Below are positions 51,778 through 60,772 of a stretch of 64,000 bases of DNA, piece by piece (positions within the stretch are counted from its first letter, which is position 1; every line of letters begins with the position of its first letter). Source of the DNA: Clostridium sp. 1001270J_160509_D11 (lineage in GTDB: Bacteria; Bacillota; Clostridia; Peptostreptococcales; Peptostreptococcaceae); assembly GCF_015667935.1 (NCBI RefSeq), contig NZ_JADPET010000002.1:1-64000 (forward strand), read 5' to 3'. A model generated the notes under the pieces. It saw only the letters and a list, made by a program, of their open reading frames with translations. It searched no databases and was not told the origin of the DNA. Both the position numbers and the translations under genes were made by a program.

Positions 51778-53322
51778 ATGAGTATTTTAAACGTGGAAAA
51801 TATGACTCAAGGTTTTGGGGATAAAATTATTTTTAATAATGTCAATTTCAAATTAGAAAAAAATGAGCATATTGGTCTTGTAGGGGCAAATGGTGAGGGC
51901 AAAACTACTTTTTTTAAACTTATTACAAATGAGCTACTTCCCGACAGTGGCACAATTTATTGGAATAATAAAGTTAGTATTGGATATATGGATCAAAATG
52001 TTAATATAAATAATTATCCGACAGTTAGGGAATTTTTACAAAGTGCTTTTGCGGATTTATATAAAATAGAGGAGAATTTAAACGAACTTTATAATAAAAT
52101 GTCGACATCTAATGATATTGAACTTGAAAAAATAACACAGAAAGTATCAACCTTACAAGGTGTGCTAGAAGATAGTGATTTTTATAGTATTGATTCAAAG
52201 ATAGATGAGATTTCATACGGAATAGGAATAAATGATTTTATGTATAATAAGTCAGATGAATTGAGCGGAGGGCAAAGGAGCAAGGTTCTTTTGGCAAAGA
52301 TGTTACTCGAAAAACCAGATATTTTGTTGCTTGATGAACCGACAAATCACTTAGATGAGGAAAATATAAATTGGCTAAAAAATTATCTGAAAAGCTATGA
52401 AAAATCATTTATATTGATTTCACATGATACAGAATTTATGAACGAGGTCGTAAATGTAGTTTACCATCTGGAGCATAAGAAATTCACAAGATATAATGGG
52501 GATTATAAGAAATTTCTAAAATTATATGAGCTTCACAAAGAGCAGTTAATGAGGGATTATACAAAGCAACAAAAGGAGATAAATAAACTAGAGGATTATA
52601 TAAGAAAAAATAAAGTTAGGGCAGCAACAGCAGCACAGGCAAAGGCTAGAGAAAAGAAGCTTATGAAGATGGATAAAATAGAAATAAGTAAGCAAAAACC
52701 AAAGCCACATTTTGATTTTAAATTTTCTAAGCCATCCTGGAGCGTTATTTTCAAAACTAAAAATTTAGTAATAGGATATGACACACCACTCACAAAACAA
52801 CTCAATTTAAAGATGGATAAAAATAAAAAAATAGCAATTATCGGTGCAAATGGAATAGGCAAGACAACTTTATTAAAAACTTTGATGAAAGTTATAAATC
52901 CAATAGAAGGGAAAGTTATGTTAGATGAGCAACATTTGGATATAGGTTATTATGAACAAGAAAATTATTATACAGAAAATGTTGTTATTGACGAGATTTC
53001 AAATGAATTTCCTAAAAATACGAAAACAGAAGTGAGGCGAATGTTGGCAAGGTGTGGATTGACAGATGAGCACATAAACAGCAAGCTTTGCAAACTTAGT
53101 GGAGGGGAACAAGCAAAGGTAAGGCTTTGTAAAGTTATCAACAACCCAAGTAATATACTATTTTTAGATGAACCGACAAATCATTTAGACGTAGATGCAA
53201 AGGAAGAATTAAAAAGAGCTCTTATAAATTATGAGGGTAGTATAGTTTTAGTAAGTCATGATAGAGATTTTTACAAAGATATTGTGACTACAGTTTGGAA
53301 TTGTGAAAACTGGATAATATAA
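51778..53322 (+). CDS. ABC-F family ATPase
   Basis: A 514-residue protein with two ABC ATPase domains and no membrane segments, so it acts on the ribosome, not as a pump. Domain 1: Walker A GANGEGKTT near residue 39, signature LSGGQRSK, Walker B ILLLDEPTNHLD. The basic linker (about 240-310; YTKQQKEINKLEDYIRKNKV) reaches toward the ribosome active site. Domain 2: GANGIGKTT, LSGGEQAK, FLDEPTNHLD. Overall similarity is to the YkpA/YbiT/EttA side of the family more than to known resistance proteins. GAAAGGGG precedes the ATG. Confidence 0.93.
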   Translation: MSILNVENMTQGFGDKIIFNNVNFKLEKNEHIGLVGANGEGKTTFFKLITNELLPDSGTIYWNNKVSIGYMDQNVNINNYPTVREFLQSAFADLYKIEENLNELYNKMSTSNDIELEKITQKVSTLQGVLEDSDFYSIDSKIDEISYGIGINDFMYNKSDELSGGQRSKVLLAKMLLEKPDILLLDEPTNHLDEENINWLKNYLKSYEKSFILISHDTEFMNEVVNVVYHLEHKKFTRYNGDYKKFLKLYELHKEQLMRDYTKQQKEINKLEDYIRKNKVRAATAAQAKAREKKLMKMDKIEISKQKPKPHFDFKFSKPSWSVIFKTKNLVIGYDTPLTKQLNLKMDKNKKIAIIGANGIGKTTLLKTLMKVINPIEGKVMLDEQHLDIGYYEQENYYTENVVIDEISNEFPKNTKTEVRRMLARCGLTDEHINSKLCKLSGGEQAKVRLCKVINNPSNILFLDEPTNHLDVDAKEELKRALINYEGSIVLVSHDRDFYKDIVTTVWNCENWII

Positions 53323-53330
53323 AGTCTGTA

Positions 53331-53385
53331 AACACCATATATAGTAAAAGATAAAAAACATCTACTATATATGGTGTTTTATTTT
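53331..53385 (+). terminator. terminator of the ABC-F gene
   Basis: AACACCATATATAGTA (53331-53346) pairs perfectly with TACTATATATGGTGTT (53363-53378), then T-rich sequence. Confidence 0.95.
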
Positions 53386-53467
53386 TAAAAAAATACAAAA
53401 AATAAATTAAAAAAGAAATTATGTGGGTATAAATCATAAATGGACATTATATAGATATAGACTTTAA

Positions 53468-53542
53468 GCCCAAGACAAATTTCTACACTTATTATTTCAA
53501 ACCTTAAAATGTGTAAAAATCTTATAAATAATTATTGTGGGC
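53468..53542 (+). promoter_or_regulatory. possible structured leader of nrdEF
   Basis: GCCCA (53468-53472) can pair with TGGGC (53538-53542), with inner CAAAT/ATTG and TACAC/GTGTA helices. It lies 50 bases ahead of nrdE. No known riboswitch core was recognised, and no clear NrdR box was seen here. Confidence 0.3.
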
Positions 53543-53593
53543 AAGATAAAAACGAAATTATAAATATAAACTAGGCGACAAAGGAGAAATTCG

Positions 53594-55690
53594 ATGAATT
53601 ATATAGAGTTAAATAACCAAGTTATAATCAGGGACGAAAATGGGAAATATCAACTTGACAAAGATAAAGAAGCTCTAAAATCGTATTTAGAGGATTACAT
53701 AGAGCCAAGAATGAGAAAATTTAATAACTTAAAAGAAAGATTAGATTATTTAGTTAAAAACGATTACTACTCAAAAGAAATTATAAATATGTATGATGAG
53801 TATGTGATTGAAGTTATATATGATTTTATAAGATCGAAGAATTTTAAATTCCAATCTTATATGAGTGCGAGCAAATTTTATCAAAATTATGCTCTTAAAA
53901 GTGATGATGGGGAAGAAATATTAGAAAGTTATGAGGATAAGGTGTTGATTGTTGCATTGACGCTTGGAGATGGGGACTCTAAACTTGCAAAAGATATTGC
54001 AGGAAAACTTATAAATCAAGAGTTTCAACCAGCGACACCGACTTTCTTAAATGCAGGTAGAGCAAGAGCAGGAAAGATGGTATCTTGCTTTTTAGTAAAT
54101 ATAGAGGATAGCTGTGAAGGTATATCTTATGGAGTTTCATCTGCAAACCATTTGTCAAAAATAGGCGGTGGGGTTGCGCTTAATTTGACTAGACTTAGGG
54201 CTGCAGGCGAATCTATAAAAGGAATCAAAGGAGCAGCCGGCGGGGTTATGGGTGTTGCAAAATTACTAGAGCAATCATTCAGCTATTTCAACCAAATGGG
54301 AGCGAGACAAGGCGCTGGGGCAGTTTATTTAAATGTACTTCATCCAGACTTTGAAACACTACTAGACAGTAAAAAGATAAATGCAGACGAAAAAATAAGG
54401 CTTACAACACTTTCAATCGGAGCTATAATTCCAGATAAATTTATGGAGCTTGCGGAGAAAAATGAAAATTGTTATGCATTTTATCCACATTCAATTTATC
54501 AAAAATACGGTGTTCATCTTGATGAAATAAAAATGGACGAATGGTATGACAAATTAGCACAAGATGATGAAATTGAGAAAAAGGAAATAAATCCAAGGGA
54601 ACTTCTAACTAGGATTGCACAAACTCAACAAGAATCTGGATATCCATACGTTGTATTTATCGACAGTGCAAACCAACAACATACGCTAAAGGACGTGGGA
54701 ATGATAAAAATGTCTAACTTGTGCTGTGAGATTTTCCAATACCAAACACCATCAGATATAAAAGGTTATGGTCAAGTCAGCGATTGGGGACAAGATATAA
54801 GTTGTAATCTGGGCTCTTTAAATATAGCAAATGTTATGGATAATAAAGATATTGAAAAGACGATAGATGTAGCGATTAGAGCCTTGACATATGTTTCTGA
54901 CAATACAAATATAGAAGAAGTACCTACTATCAAAAAAGGAAACGACTCATCACATTCAATAGGTCTTGGAGCGATGAATTTACATGGATATTTAGTTAGA
55001 GAAGATATAATCTATACGTCAAAAGAAGGTAGAGAATTTGCCGATGTATTCTTCGCAATGATGAGATATTACGCGATAAAAACATCAATGAATATAGCAA
55101 TTGAAAAAGGAGAAACATTCAACGGATTTGAAAAATCAGAATATGCAAAAGGGCCAGAAAGTGAATTATTTAAAAAATACTGCACAAAAGATTTCTTGCC
55201 AACTAGCGAAAAAGTATCAAAATTATTTGAAGGAATAAACATTCCGACAAAAGAAGATTGGAAAGAATTATTACAACAAGTTAAGACAAATGGTATTTAT
55301 AATGCTTACTTAAGTGCAATCGCACCGACTCAAAGTATAAGCTACGTCCAAAATTCAACTTCGAGCGTTATGCCGATAACTGAGCAGATAGAAGTTAGAA
55401 CTTATGGAGATTCGACAACAATTTATCCAATGCCGTTTTTAACTAATGAAAACATGCTTTACTACCAATCAGCATACAGAATAGATATGCTAGACCTTAT
55501 CGATATGGTGGCGATAATTCAAGGACATATTGACCAAGGAATTTCGACAACACTATTTGTAACAGACGACAAAACAACAAGAGATATTGCAAGATACTAC
55601 ATTTATGCACATAAAAAAGGACTAAAAAGCCTTTATTATACTAGAACGAAGATGGAAAGAAATAATGAATGCCTAGTGTGTTCAGTTTAA
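53594..55690 (+). CDS. nrdE: class Ib ribonucleotide reductase, large subunit
   Basis: A 698-residue catalytic subunit that reduces ribonucleoside diphosphates. Active-site features: FLNAGRARAGKMVSCFLVNI with the first redox Cys, NLCCEIFQYQTP and SCNLGSLNIANVM with the radical Cys and Asn, and C-terminal NNECLVCSV with the shuttle cysteine pair. There is no N-terminal ATP-cone regulatory domain, as expected for NrdE rather than NrdA. AAAGGAG precedes the ATG. nrdF follows after 24 bases. nrdI and nrdH are not in the window. Confidence 0.94.
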   Translation: MNYIELNNQVIIRDENGKYQLDKDKEALKSYLEDYIEPRMRKFNNLKERLDYLVKNDYYSKEIINMYDEYVIEVIYDFIRSKNFKFQSYMSASKFYQNYALKSDDGEEILESYEDKVLIVALTLGDGDSKLAKDIAGKLINQEFQPATPTFLNAGRARAGKMVSCFLVNIEDSCEGISYGVSSANHLSKIGGGVALNLTRLRAAGESIKGIKGAAGGVMGVAKLLEQSFSYFNQMGARQGAGAVYLNVLHPDFETLLDSKKINADEKIRLTTLSIGAIIPDKFMELAEKNENCYAFYPHSIYQKYGVHLDEIKMDEWYDKLAQDDEIEKKEINPRELLTRIAQTQQESGYPYVVFIDSANQQHTLKDVGMIKMSNLCCEIFQYQTPSDIKGYGQVSDWGQDISCNLGSLNIANVMDNKDIEKTIDVAIRALTYVSDNTNIEEVPTIKKGNDSSHSIGLGAMNLHGYLVREDIIYTSKEGREFADVFFAMMRYYAIKTSMNIAIEKGETFNGFEKSEYAKGPESELFKKYCTKDFLPTSEKVSKLFEGINIPTKEDWKELLQQVKTNGIYNAYLSAIAPTQSISYVQNSTSSVMPITEQIEVRTYGDSTTIYPMPFLTNENMLYYQSAYRIDMLDLIDMVAIIQGHIDQGISTTLFVTDDKTTRDIARYYIYAHKKGLKSLYYTRTKMERNNECLVCSV

Positions 55691-55714
55691 GATTCAACAT
55701 AAAGAGGTGATAAA

Positions 55715-56698
55715 ATGACATTTAAATTAAACAACGTACACAAAGCAGTCAACTGGAATGTTGAGGACGACGACTTCACTCAGGCATTTTGGGATCAGAA
55801 TGTAAAACAATTTTGGCTGCCAGAAGAAATATCAGTGTCAAAAGATGTAAAAGTATGGAGCGAACTTTCGCCAGAGGAGAGAAATCTTTATAAAAAAGTG
55901 TTAGGTGGACTGACACTTTTAGACACAAAACAAGCCAACAACGGAATACCATCGATGATGAGTTTGACAGATAATCTTCAACGAAAAGCCGTACTTTCAT
56001 TTATGGGAACTATGGAAGAAATCCACGCAAAGAGCTATTCATCAATATTTACAACATTATTAACAGTGCCGGAAATAGACGAGATATTTGAATGGATAGA
56101 AAGCGAGCCGACTTTACAGAAAAAAGCCGAAATAGTTTTAGCCCAATACGAAAATACAGATGACAGATATGGTCTATATATGTCGATGGCGACATCAGTA
56201 TTTTTAGAAAGCTTTTTATTTTACTCAGGATTTTTCTACCCATTATTTTTAGCTGGACAAGGAAAAATGATGGCAAGTGGAGAGATAATTTCACTAATAC
56301 TTAGAGACGAATCACTTCACGGAAAATACATCGGACTTCTTGCACAAGAGATATTCAAAGATTTTTCAAAAGAAGAACAAAAAGAGTACAAATCAAAAGT
56401 CATGGACGTATTCGATAGACTTATGGAAAACGAAATAAACTACACAAATACAATATACGAAGGAACAGGGCTAGCTGATGAAGTCATAAACTTCCTAAAA
56501 TACAACGCAAACAGAGCAATGGAAAACCTAGGATACGACAACAGACTCGAAGTCGACCCAGTAAATCCAATCGTGCTAAACGGACTTAGCACAGAAACAA
56601 AAACACACGACTTCTTCTCAACAAAAGGTAACGGATATCAAAAAGGAGTGTATGAATCGCTACAAGATAGTGACTTTATTTTCGATAGGGAGATATAA
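55715..56698 (+). CDS. nrdF: class Ib ribonucleotide reductase, small subunit
   Basis: A 327-residue radical-generating subunit. Metal ligands are visible as LLDTKQANNG (Asp), MEEIHAKSYSSIF (Glu, His, and the radical Tyr in SYS), FLESFLFYSGF (Glu) and RDESLHGKYIG (Glu, His). The C-terminal tail binds NrdE. AGAGGTGA precedes the ATG. Class Ib enzymes usually load manganese with help of the flavodoxin NrdI, which is not encoded nearby. Confidence 0.94.
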   Translation: MTFKLNNVHKAVNWNVEDDDFTQAFWDQNVKQFWLPEEISVSKDVKVWSELSPEERNLYKKVLGGLTLLDTKQANNGIPSMMSLTDNLQRKAVLSFMGTMEEIHAKSYSSIFTTLLTVPEIDEIFEWIESEPTLQKKAEIVLAQYENTDDRYGLYMSMATSVFLESFLFYSGFFYPLFLAGQGKMMASGEIISLILRDESLHGKYIGLLAQEIFKDFSKEEQKEYKSKVMDVFDRLMENEINYTNTIYEGTGLADEVINFLKYNANRAMENLGYDNRLEVDPVNPIVLNGLSTETKTHDFFSTKGNGYQKGVYESLQDSDFIFDREI

Positions 56699-56729
56699 AT
56701 TTAGAAGTTTTATATATATTATAAAAAAG

Positions 56730-56776
56730 ACCACATCTTAGAGTTTCATTAACTGAATCTCGAGATGTGGTTATTT
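56730..56776 (+). terminator. terminator-like hairpin after nrdF
   Basis: ACCACATCTT (56730-56739) pairs with GAGATGTGGT (56762-56771) and continues with weaker pairs; the loop contains ACTGAAT, and TATTTATAG follows. It resembles the hairpin at 60088-60131. Confidence 0.75.
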
Positions 56777-56890
56777 ATAGTACATAGGAAATTATAGTTC
56801 ATTTAAAAACTGTTGATAAGTATAATTTCTGTATATGTGCTTCAAAGAAATCTACATTTTTAAGGGTCTTTTGAATTAAAGATTTCTTTA

Positions 56891-57435
56891 TTAATTAAGG
56901 TGCTTTTTTATTATTTCTCTAACCCTTTCTATATCGATTTTAGTGAATCTTGAAATAGTTGCCTCATCAAGGCCTTCGCCTAACATATTTAATACTATTT
57001 CTACTTGATTTTTCTCAATACCTTTCTCAATACCTTTTTTAATCCCCTTTTTTTCAACTTATGGATCATATAAACTCTTAGTCATGATATTCACCTCTTT
57101 TTCTAAGTTTTCATCATCTATATAATTTCTATTTAGATATTCAATTAAATTTTGAATTGCTAAAAGCATACTGTGAAAATCTTCACCGAGGATTTCATCT
57201 TGGTCAAATAACTCCTTTGACTCAATAGCTAGTTTTTCATAACATCAACTTCATAAAGAAACTCTTTTTCATCTCCAAAAACTATCATTAATTTTAAGCT
57301 ATCTTCAATATTTTTATTTTCCTCAAAGAGAATCACCTTCTGCTTTGGAAAATACAATCTTTTGATATTATCCCCATCATAATCAGCATTTTCTTTTCCT
57401 TTTCTAAATCCATACTCAAACATACGAATTATCAT
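56891..57435 (-). pseudogene. Rpn-family nuclease/transposase-like protein, decayed
   Basis: Read on minus, 57435-57229 encodes LYFPKQKVILFEENKNIEDS, then FLYEVDVMKN, the C-terminal part of the Rpn (PD-(D/E)XK recombination-promoting nuclease) domain. It then hits a stop, and a shifted frame continues with EKLAIESKELFDQDEILGED and LYDP, a TAA stop, then VEKKGIKKGIEKGIEKNQVE and the family's C-terminal helix ending KKHLN. The N-terminal catalytic half is absent. So there is truncation, one frameshift and one in-frame stop. Rpn genes often decay like this. Confidence 0.85.
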
Positions 57436-57601
57436 GGTGTTGTCATTTTTAATTTATTATAACTAATATTTTTCTATTTGGATATCACCTCTTTAGGTAT
57501 ATCTAATTCTTTACTGAAAATTAGTATTTTAAACAAAATAAGTAAATTTTTCTATAATTATAAATATAAAAAATCCATTGGAAAGTACGAGGTTTAGGTT
57601 A

Positions 57602-57610
57602 TGATATAAT
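57602..57610 (+). promoter_or_regulatory. extended -10 promoter of the GNAT gene
   Basis: TGATATAAT is an extended -10 (TGN plus TATAAT at 57605-57610), 30 bases ahead of the ATG. No good -35 is present, which is acceptable for this class. Confidence 0.55.
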
Positions 57611-57640
57611 ATAAGTAAAAATATCAATTAAGGAGCAAGT

Positions 57641-58066
57641 ATGATTAGAGATTTAAAACAAAAAGATATAGATAAAGTTATGGAAATCTGGCTTGAAAGC
57701 ACAATAAAAGCACACGACTTCATGCCAGAAAAATACTGGCAAGACAATTACAATGCAGTAAAAGATATATACATACCACAGTCGAAAACTTATGTTTATG
57801 AAGAGGGGGAAGAAATTAAAGGTTTTATAAGCATATTAAACGACGACTTTATAGGGGCATTATTTGTATCACTGAATGAGCAAGGAAAGGGGATTGGCTC
57901 AAAGTTAATAGAGTATGCAAATGCTAAATTTGATAATTTAAAATTAGCTGTATATAAACAAAATCAAAAATCGGTTGATTTTTATATTAAAAAGGGATTT
58001 GAAATTTTATCGGAAGAGATTAACGAAGATTCAGGTTTTGAAGAATATATTATGGTTTATAAATAG
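57641..58066 (+). CDS. GNAT N-acetyltransferase
   Basis: A 141-residue acetyl-CoA-dependent acetyltransferase. Motif A is LNEQGKGIGSKLIEYA, the CoA pyrophosphate-binding loop; VYKQNQKSVDFYIKKGFEIL is motif B. Substrate is not predictable. AAGGAGC precedes the ATG, and a terminator follows. Confidence 0.9.
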   Translation: MIRDLKQKDIDKVMEIWLESTIKAHDFMPEKYWQDNYNAVKDIYIPQSKTYVYEEGEEIKGFISILNDDFIGALFVSLNEQGKGIGSKLIEYANAKFDNLKLAVYKQNQKSVDFYIKKGFEILSEEINEDSGFEEYIMVYK

Positions 58067-58075
58067 CAAAATCTT

Positions 58076-58122
58076 AAAAAGAGTATATATCCAGCCAAAG
58101 TAGCTAGGGATATACTCTTTTA
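58076..58122 (+). terminator. terminator between GNAT and XRE genes
   Basis: AAAAGAGTATAT pairs with ATATACTCTTTT, with a loop of about 20 bases, in 58076-58122. A/T runs on both sides allow bidirectional use. Confidence 0.85.
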
Positions 58123-58142
58123 ATCTTTAATATAAAGATATT

Positions 58143-58490
58143 TTATTCAACTTCTTTAAGTAAATCTTCAGCAGAAATTCCATACAATTTTGCCAATGCC
58201 AATAAATTTGAAGTACTTGGGTCAGAGGCACCATTTTCCCATTTCGAAACAGCTTGTCTGCTTACACCGATTGATTCTGATACGAATTCTTGTGTCATTT
58301 TACATCTTATTCTATTTTCTTTTAATACCTCACCCAAAGATTTTCTGATTATCGCTTTTTCGTGTCTAACATCTGTTGATTTTAGATATTTTAAAAGACA
58401 GCGAACAATAAGTATAAGTAATCCTAAAAAAATTGCCAAAATAATAATGTATAATACTACACTAATTATAAATTGTACTCCTAATGCCAT
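58143..58490 (-). CDS. membrane-anchored XRE-type HTH protein
   Basis: A 115-residue protein with a strong N-terminal membrane helix (residues about 7-34, IISVVLYIIILAIFLGLLIL) and a C-terminal XRE helix-turn-helix (MTQEFVSESIGVSRQAVSKW, then ENGASDPSTSNLLALAKLYG). Usual XRE regulators put the HTH first; here it is reversed, so a DNA-binding head would be tethered to the membrane. An AAGGAGA-type site precedes the ATG. It diverges from the TerD gene across a palindrome that may be its site. Confidence 0.85.
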   Translation of the reverse strand: MALGVQFIISVVLYIIILAIFLGLLILIVRCLLKYLKSTDVRHEKAIIRKSLGEVLKENRIRCKMTQEFVSESIGVSRQAVSKWENGASDPSTSNLLALAKLYGISAEDLLKEVE

Positions 58491-58562
58491 TTGTAAATAT
58501 CTCCTTTCCTTTTTCTAATATAAATATATCAAAAATATCTAGTTACTTCTACCAACTACTGC

Positions 58563-58577
58563 GCAACTATCAGTTGC
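58563..58577. promoter_or_regulatory. palindromic operator candidate
   Basis: GCAACT (58563-58568), spacer ATC, AGTTGC (58572-58577), a perfect dyad; CAACT recurs 9 bases upstream. It lies between the XRE and TerD genes, 70 bases before the XRE start. Confidence 0.45.
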
Positions 58578-58736
58578 ATTAGGGTAAAATACTCTATTTT
58601 AGGAAATTTTTGTTTCATAAAACAAAAAACTATGACACAATATAATTAATAAGTAATTTAAAAGAATATTAATATGAAAAAGGTAGTTTAAAAGTAAAAA
58701 AAATTTAATTTACAAGTAAAAGCTAGGAGGGGTATT

Positions 58737-59276
58737 ATGATTAATTTGAGCAAGGTACAAACTATTGATTTAACAAAAAAAGAAGTTGGACTAAAACATC
58801 TAGATGTAGGTTTAGGGTGGATAACTAGAATGGATTTAGACACAATTGCATATTTATTAGATTCAAACGACAAACATATCGAAACAGTATACTTTGGAAT
58901 AAAAGAAAGTAAAAATAAATCAGTTAGACTAAGTGGAGATGATTTAGTCGGTGGTGGAGCAGGGGACAACGAGGTTATATACATAGATTTGGACAAGTTA
59001 GATTCAAGGGTGCAAAAAATCGCTCTATATGCAAATATATTTAAATTCTTTGGACTTGGGAAAAAGACTTTCTCAGACGTAAAAGATGCATACATAAGAG
59101 TTGTAAACAGAGATACAGGAAAAGAGATATGCAAATATGTACTTGCTGAAAATGGGGCTGGATGTGATGCTTTCCATTTTGCCGATTTAGTCAAAAACGG
59201 CTCAGAGTGGAAGTTTGTTGCAGTTGGAAATGGATGCAATGGTTCTGTTGATAAATTGAGAAAGAAATATTTATAA
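58737..59276 (+). CDS. TerD family stress protein
   Basis: A 179-residue calcium-binding-type TerD protein. The pattern VGLGWITRMDLDTIAYLLDS, then VRLSGDDLVGGGAGDNEVIY, carries the acidic metal-binding residues of the family (DLD, GDD, GDNE). TerD proteins respond to tellurite, phage and other envelope stress; they normally occur in clusters with TerB/TerC, which are absent here. AGGAGGGG precedes the ATG. Confidence 0.9.
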   Translation: MINLSKVQTIDLTKKEVGLKHLDVGLGWITRMDLDTIAYLLDSNDKHIETVYFGIKESKNKSVRLSGDDLVGGGAGDNEVIYIDLDKLDSRVQKIALYANIFKFFGLGKKTFSDVKDAYIRVVNRDTGKEICKYVLAENGAGCDAFHFADLVKNGSEWKFVAVGNGCNGSVDKLRKKYL

Positions 59277-59429
59277 AATATTGTTATGATGATTTTTATA
59301 TATTGAAAGTTTTTTAGAATAAATTACTCTTTATAATGTATACATAAATAATTTTTAAATCTGCATTATTTTGGAAATGAAATTCTGCTATAATGAAAGT
59401 ATAAATAGTTATAGAAAGGGGTAATAGCT

Positions 59430-60029
59430 ATGAAAAAAAATTTAATTATCACAATAAGTAGAGAATATGGTAGCGGCGGAGGAGAAATCGGTAGAAGGTT
59501 ATCTAAAGCATTAGGAATACCTTGCTATGATAAAGAATTGCTTACAATAGCAGCGAAGGAAAGTGGTTATTGCCAAGAATTTTTTGAAAAATACGATGAA
59601 AAACCTATCAAAACATTGAGTTATTTTTCATACGACCAAACAATGTCATCATTACCAATAGGTCATCAACTATTCTTAAAACAATTTAACATAATCCAAG
59701 ACTTAGCTGAAAAAGAGTCTTGCATATTTGTAGGTAGAGCAGCAAACTATGCATTAAGAGATAAATTCGACTCAATAGATGTTTTTATACATGCTGATTT
59801 TGAAACAAGAAGAGAAAGAGCAATTGAAGAACATGGTATTGAAGAAAAGAAAAGTGCAAAAACAGTCAAAAAGATAGATAAAGAGAGAACTTCTTTTTAT
59901 AATTTCTATACAAGCATGAAGTGGGGAGATGCTAGGGACTTTGATCTTTGCATAAATACCAGCAAGATAGATATTGATGAAGCTGTTGAAATAATTTTGG
60001 CGACAGTTAAAAAACATTATGATAAATAG
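59430..60029 (+). CDS. cytidylate-kinase-like protein
   Basis: A 199-residue P-loop kinase of the Cytidylate_kin2 type. ITISREYGSGGGEIGRRLSK is the diagnostic P-loop. IFVGRAANYALRDK and later Arg-rich helices (RRERAIEEHGIEEKKSAKTV, then KKIDKERTSFYNF) form the lid. These proteins are often encoded next to transporters or in Clostridia as standalone genes; substrate is unknown. GAAAGGGG precedes the ATG. Confidence 0.88.
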   Translation: MKKNLIITISREYGSGGGEIGRRLSKALGIPCYDKELLTIAAKESGYCQEFFEKYDEKPIKTLSYFSYDQTMSSLPIGHQLFLKQFNIIQDLAEKESCIFVGRAANYALRDKFDSIDVFIHADFETRRERAIEEHGIEEKKSAKTVKKIDKERTSFYNFYTSMKWGDARDFDLCINTSKIDIDEAVEIILATVKKHYDK

Positions 60030-60087
60030 GAATAATATTTATAGAAATTTATAATTAAACTATAGGAATAATATTTTTTATAAAAAC

Positions 60088-60137
60088 AACCACATTTTAG
60101 ATTTTGGTATACTGAATTCTAAAATGTGGTTATTTTA
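60088..60137 (+). terminator. terminator-like hairpin after the kinase gene
   Basis: AACCACATTTTAG (60088-60100) pairs perfectly with CTAAAATGTGGTT (60119-60131), then ATTTTAG. Loop and outer stem resemble 56730-56776. The remainder of the gap to 60367 shows no further feature. Confidence 0.85.
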
Positions 60138-60367
60138 GTTTTTGAATAATTTATAATTTCTAATATATTATTTTAAGCGACACAAGAAGTAGTTGTGACA
60201 ACTTTTATATATTAATCTATATAATTTCAAAACACAGTGAAAAAAACTAAACCATTATATTTCTTTTCAAAAAAGATGGAAAAACTTTTGACTTTTTTAT
60301 TTATGAAAAACTTGGTATTATTTAAACATAGAAGTTGAGATGATAAGATGAAGAAGAGAACAAGAGT

Positions 60368-60768
60368 ATGGTAAAAGTTCAGTTGATAACAAGAACTTTC
60401 ATAGAATCTATATCAGAAGAACTAAAAATCAATTTAAACAACGATTATGACTTCTATCAAAACTTATCAAATCATCTAGGTTCGATTTTTAGGACTGGGA
60501 TAAGTGATTTACAATCTAATTCATTTTTAGATGAAGTAGTGATAAAAGTGTAGCTATGGAAAGAAAGAAAAATCAAGAAATAGCATTCCACGTAGTAGTT
60601 GTATGTAGTGGAGGGATAGGAACATCTCAACTATTATTAGCAAAATTAAAATCTCATTACAACTTCCAAATAGTTGATATAATCTCATCACATGATGAAA
60701 AAATATTTTGGAAAGTCATGCAGACTTGATAATATCAACAGTACCACTAAACAATGTTAATGTCATAT
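60368..60768 (+). pseudogene. PRD/PTS-regulated transcription factor, C-terminal remnant
   Basis: From 60368 a short frame encodes FIESISEELKINLNNDYDFY, then QNLSNHLGSIF, a PTS regulation domain. After a stop, a second frame (from 60556) encodes MERKKNQEIAFHVVVVCSGG, then IGTSQLLLAKLKSHYNFQIV, the EIIB-like domain with its P-loop Cys. A further shift restores HADLIISTVPLNNVNVIY. This order is that of BglG/MtlR-type regulators of PTS operons. The N-terminal part is missing, and at least two frame breaks occur, so it is dead. Confidence 0.85.
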
Positions 60769-60772
60769 ATCT

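Noticed and set aside
53331-53385. NrdR box in ACACCATATATAGT before nrdE
   Set aside because: This sequence is the stem of the ABC-F terminator, over 200 bases before nrdE; resemblance to the NrdR dyad is probably chance.
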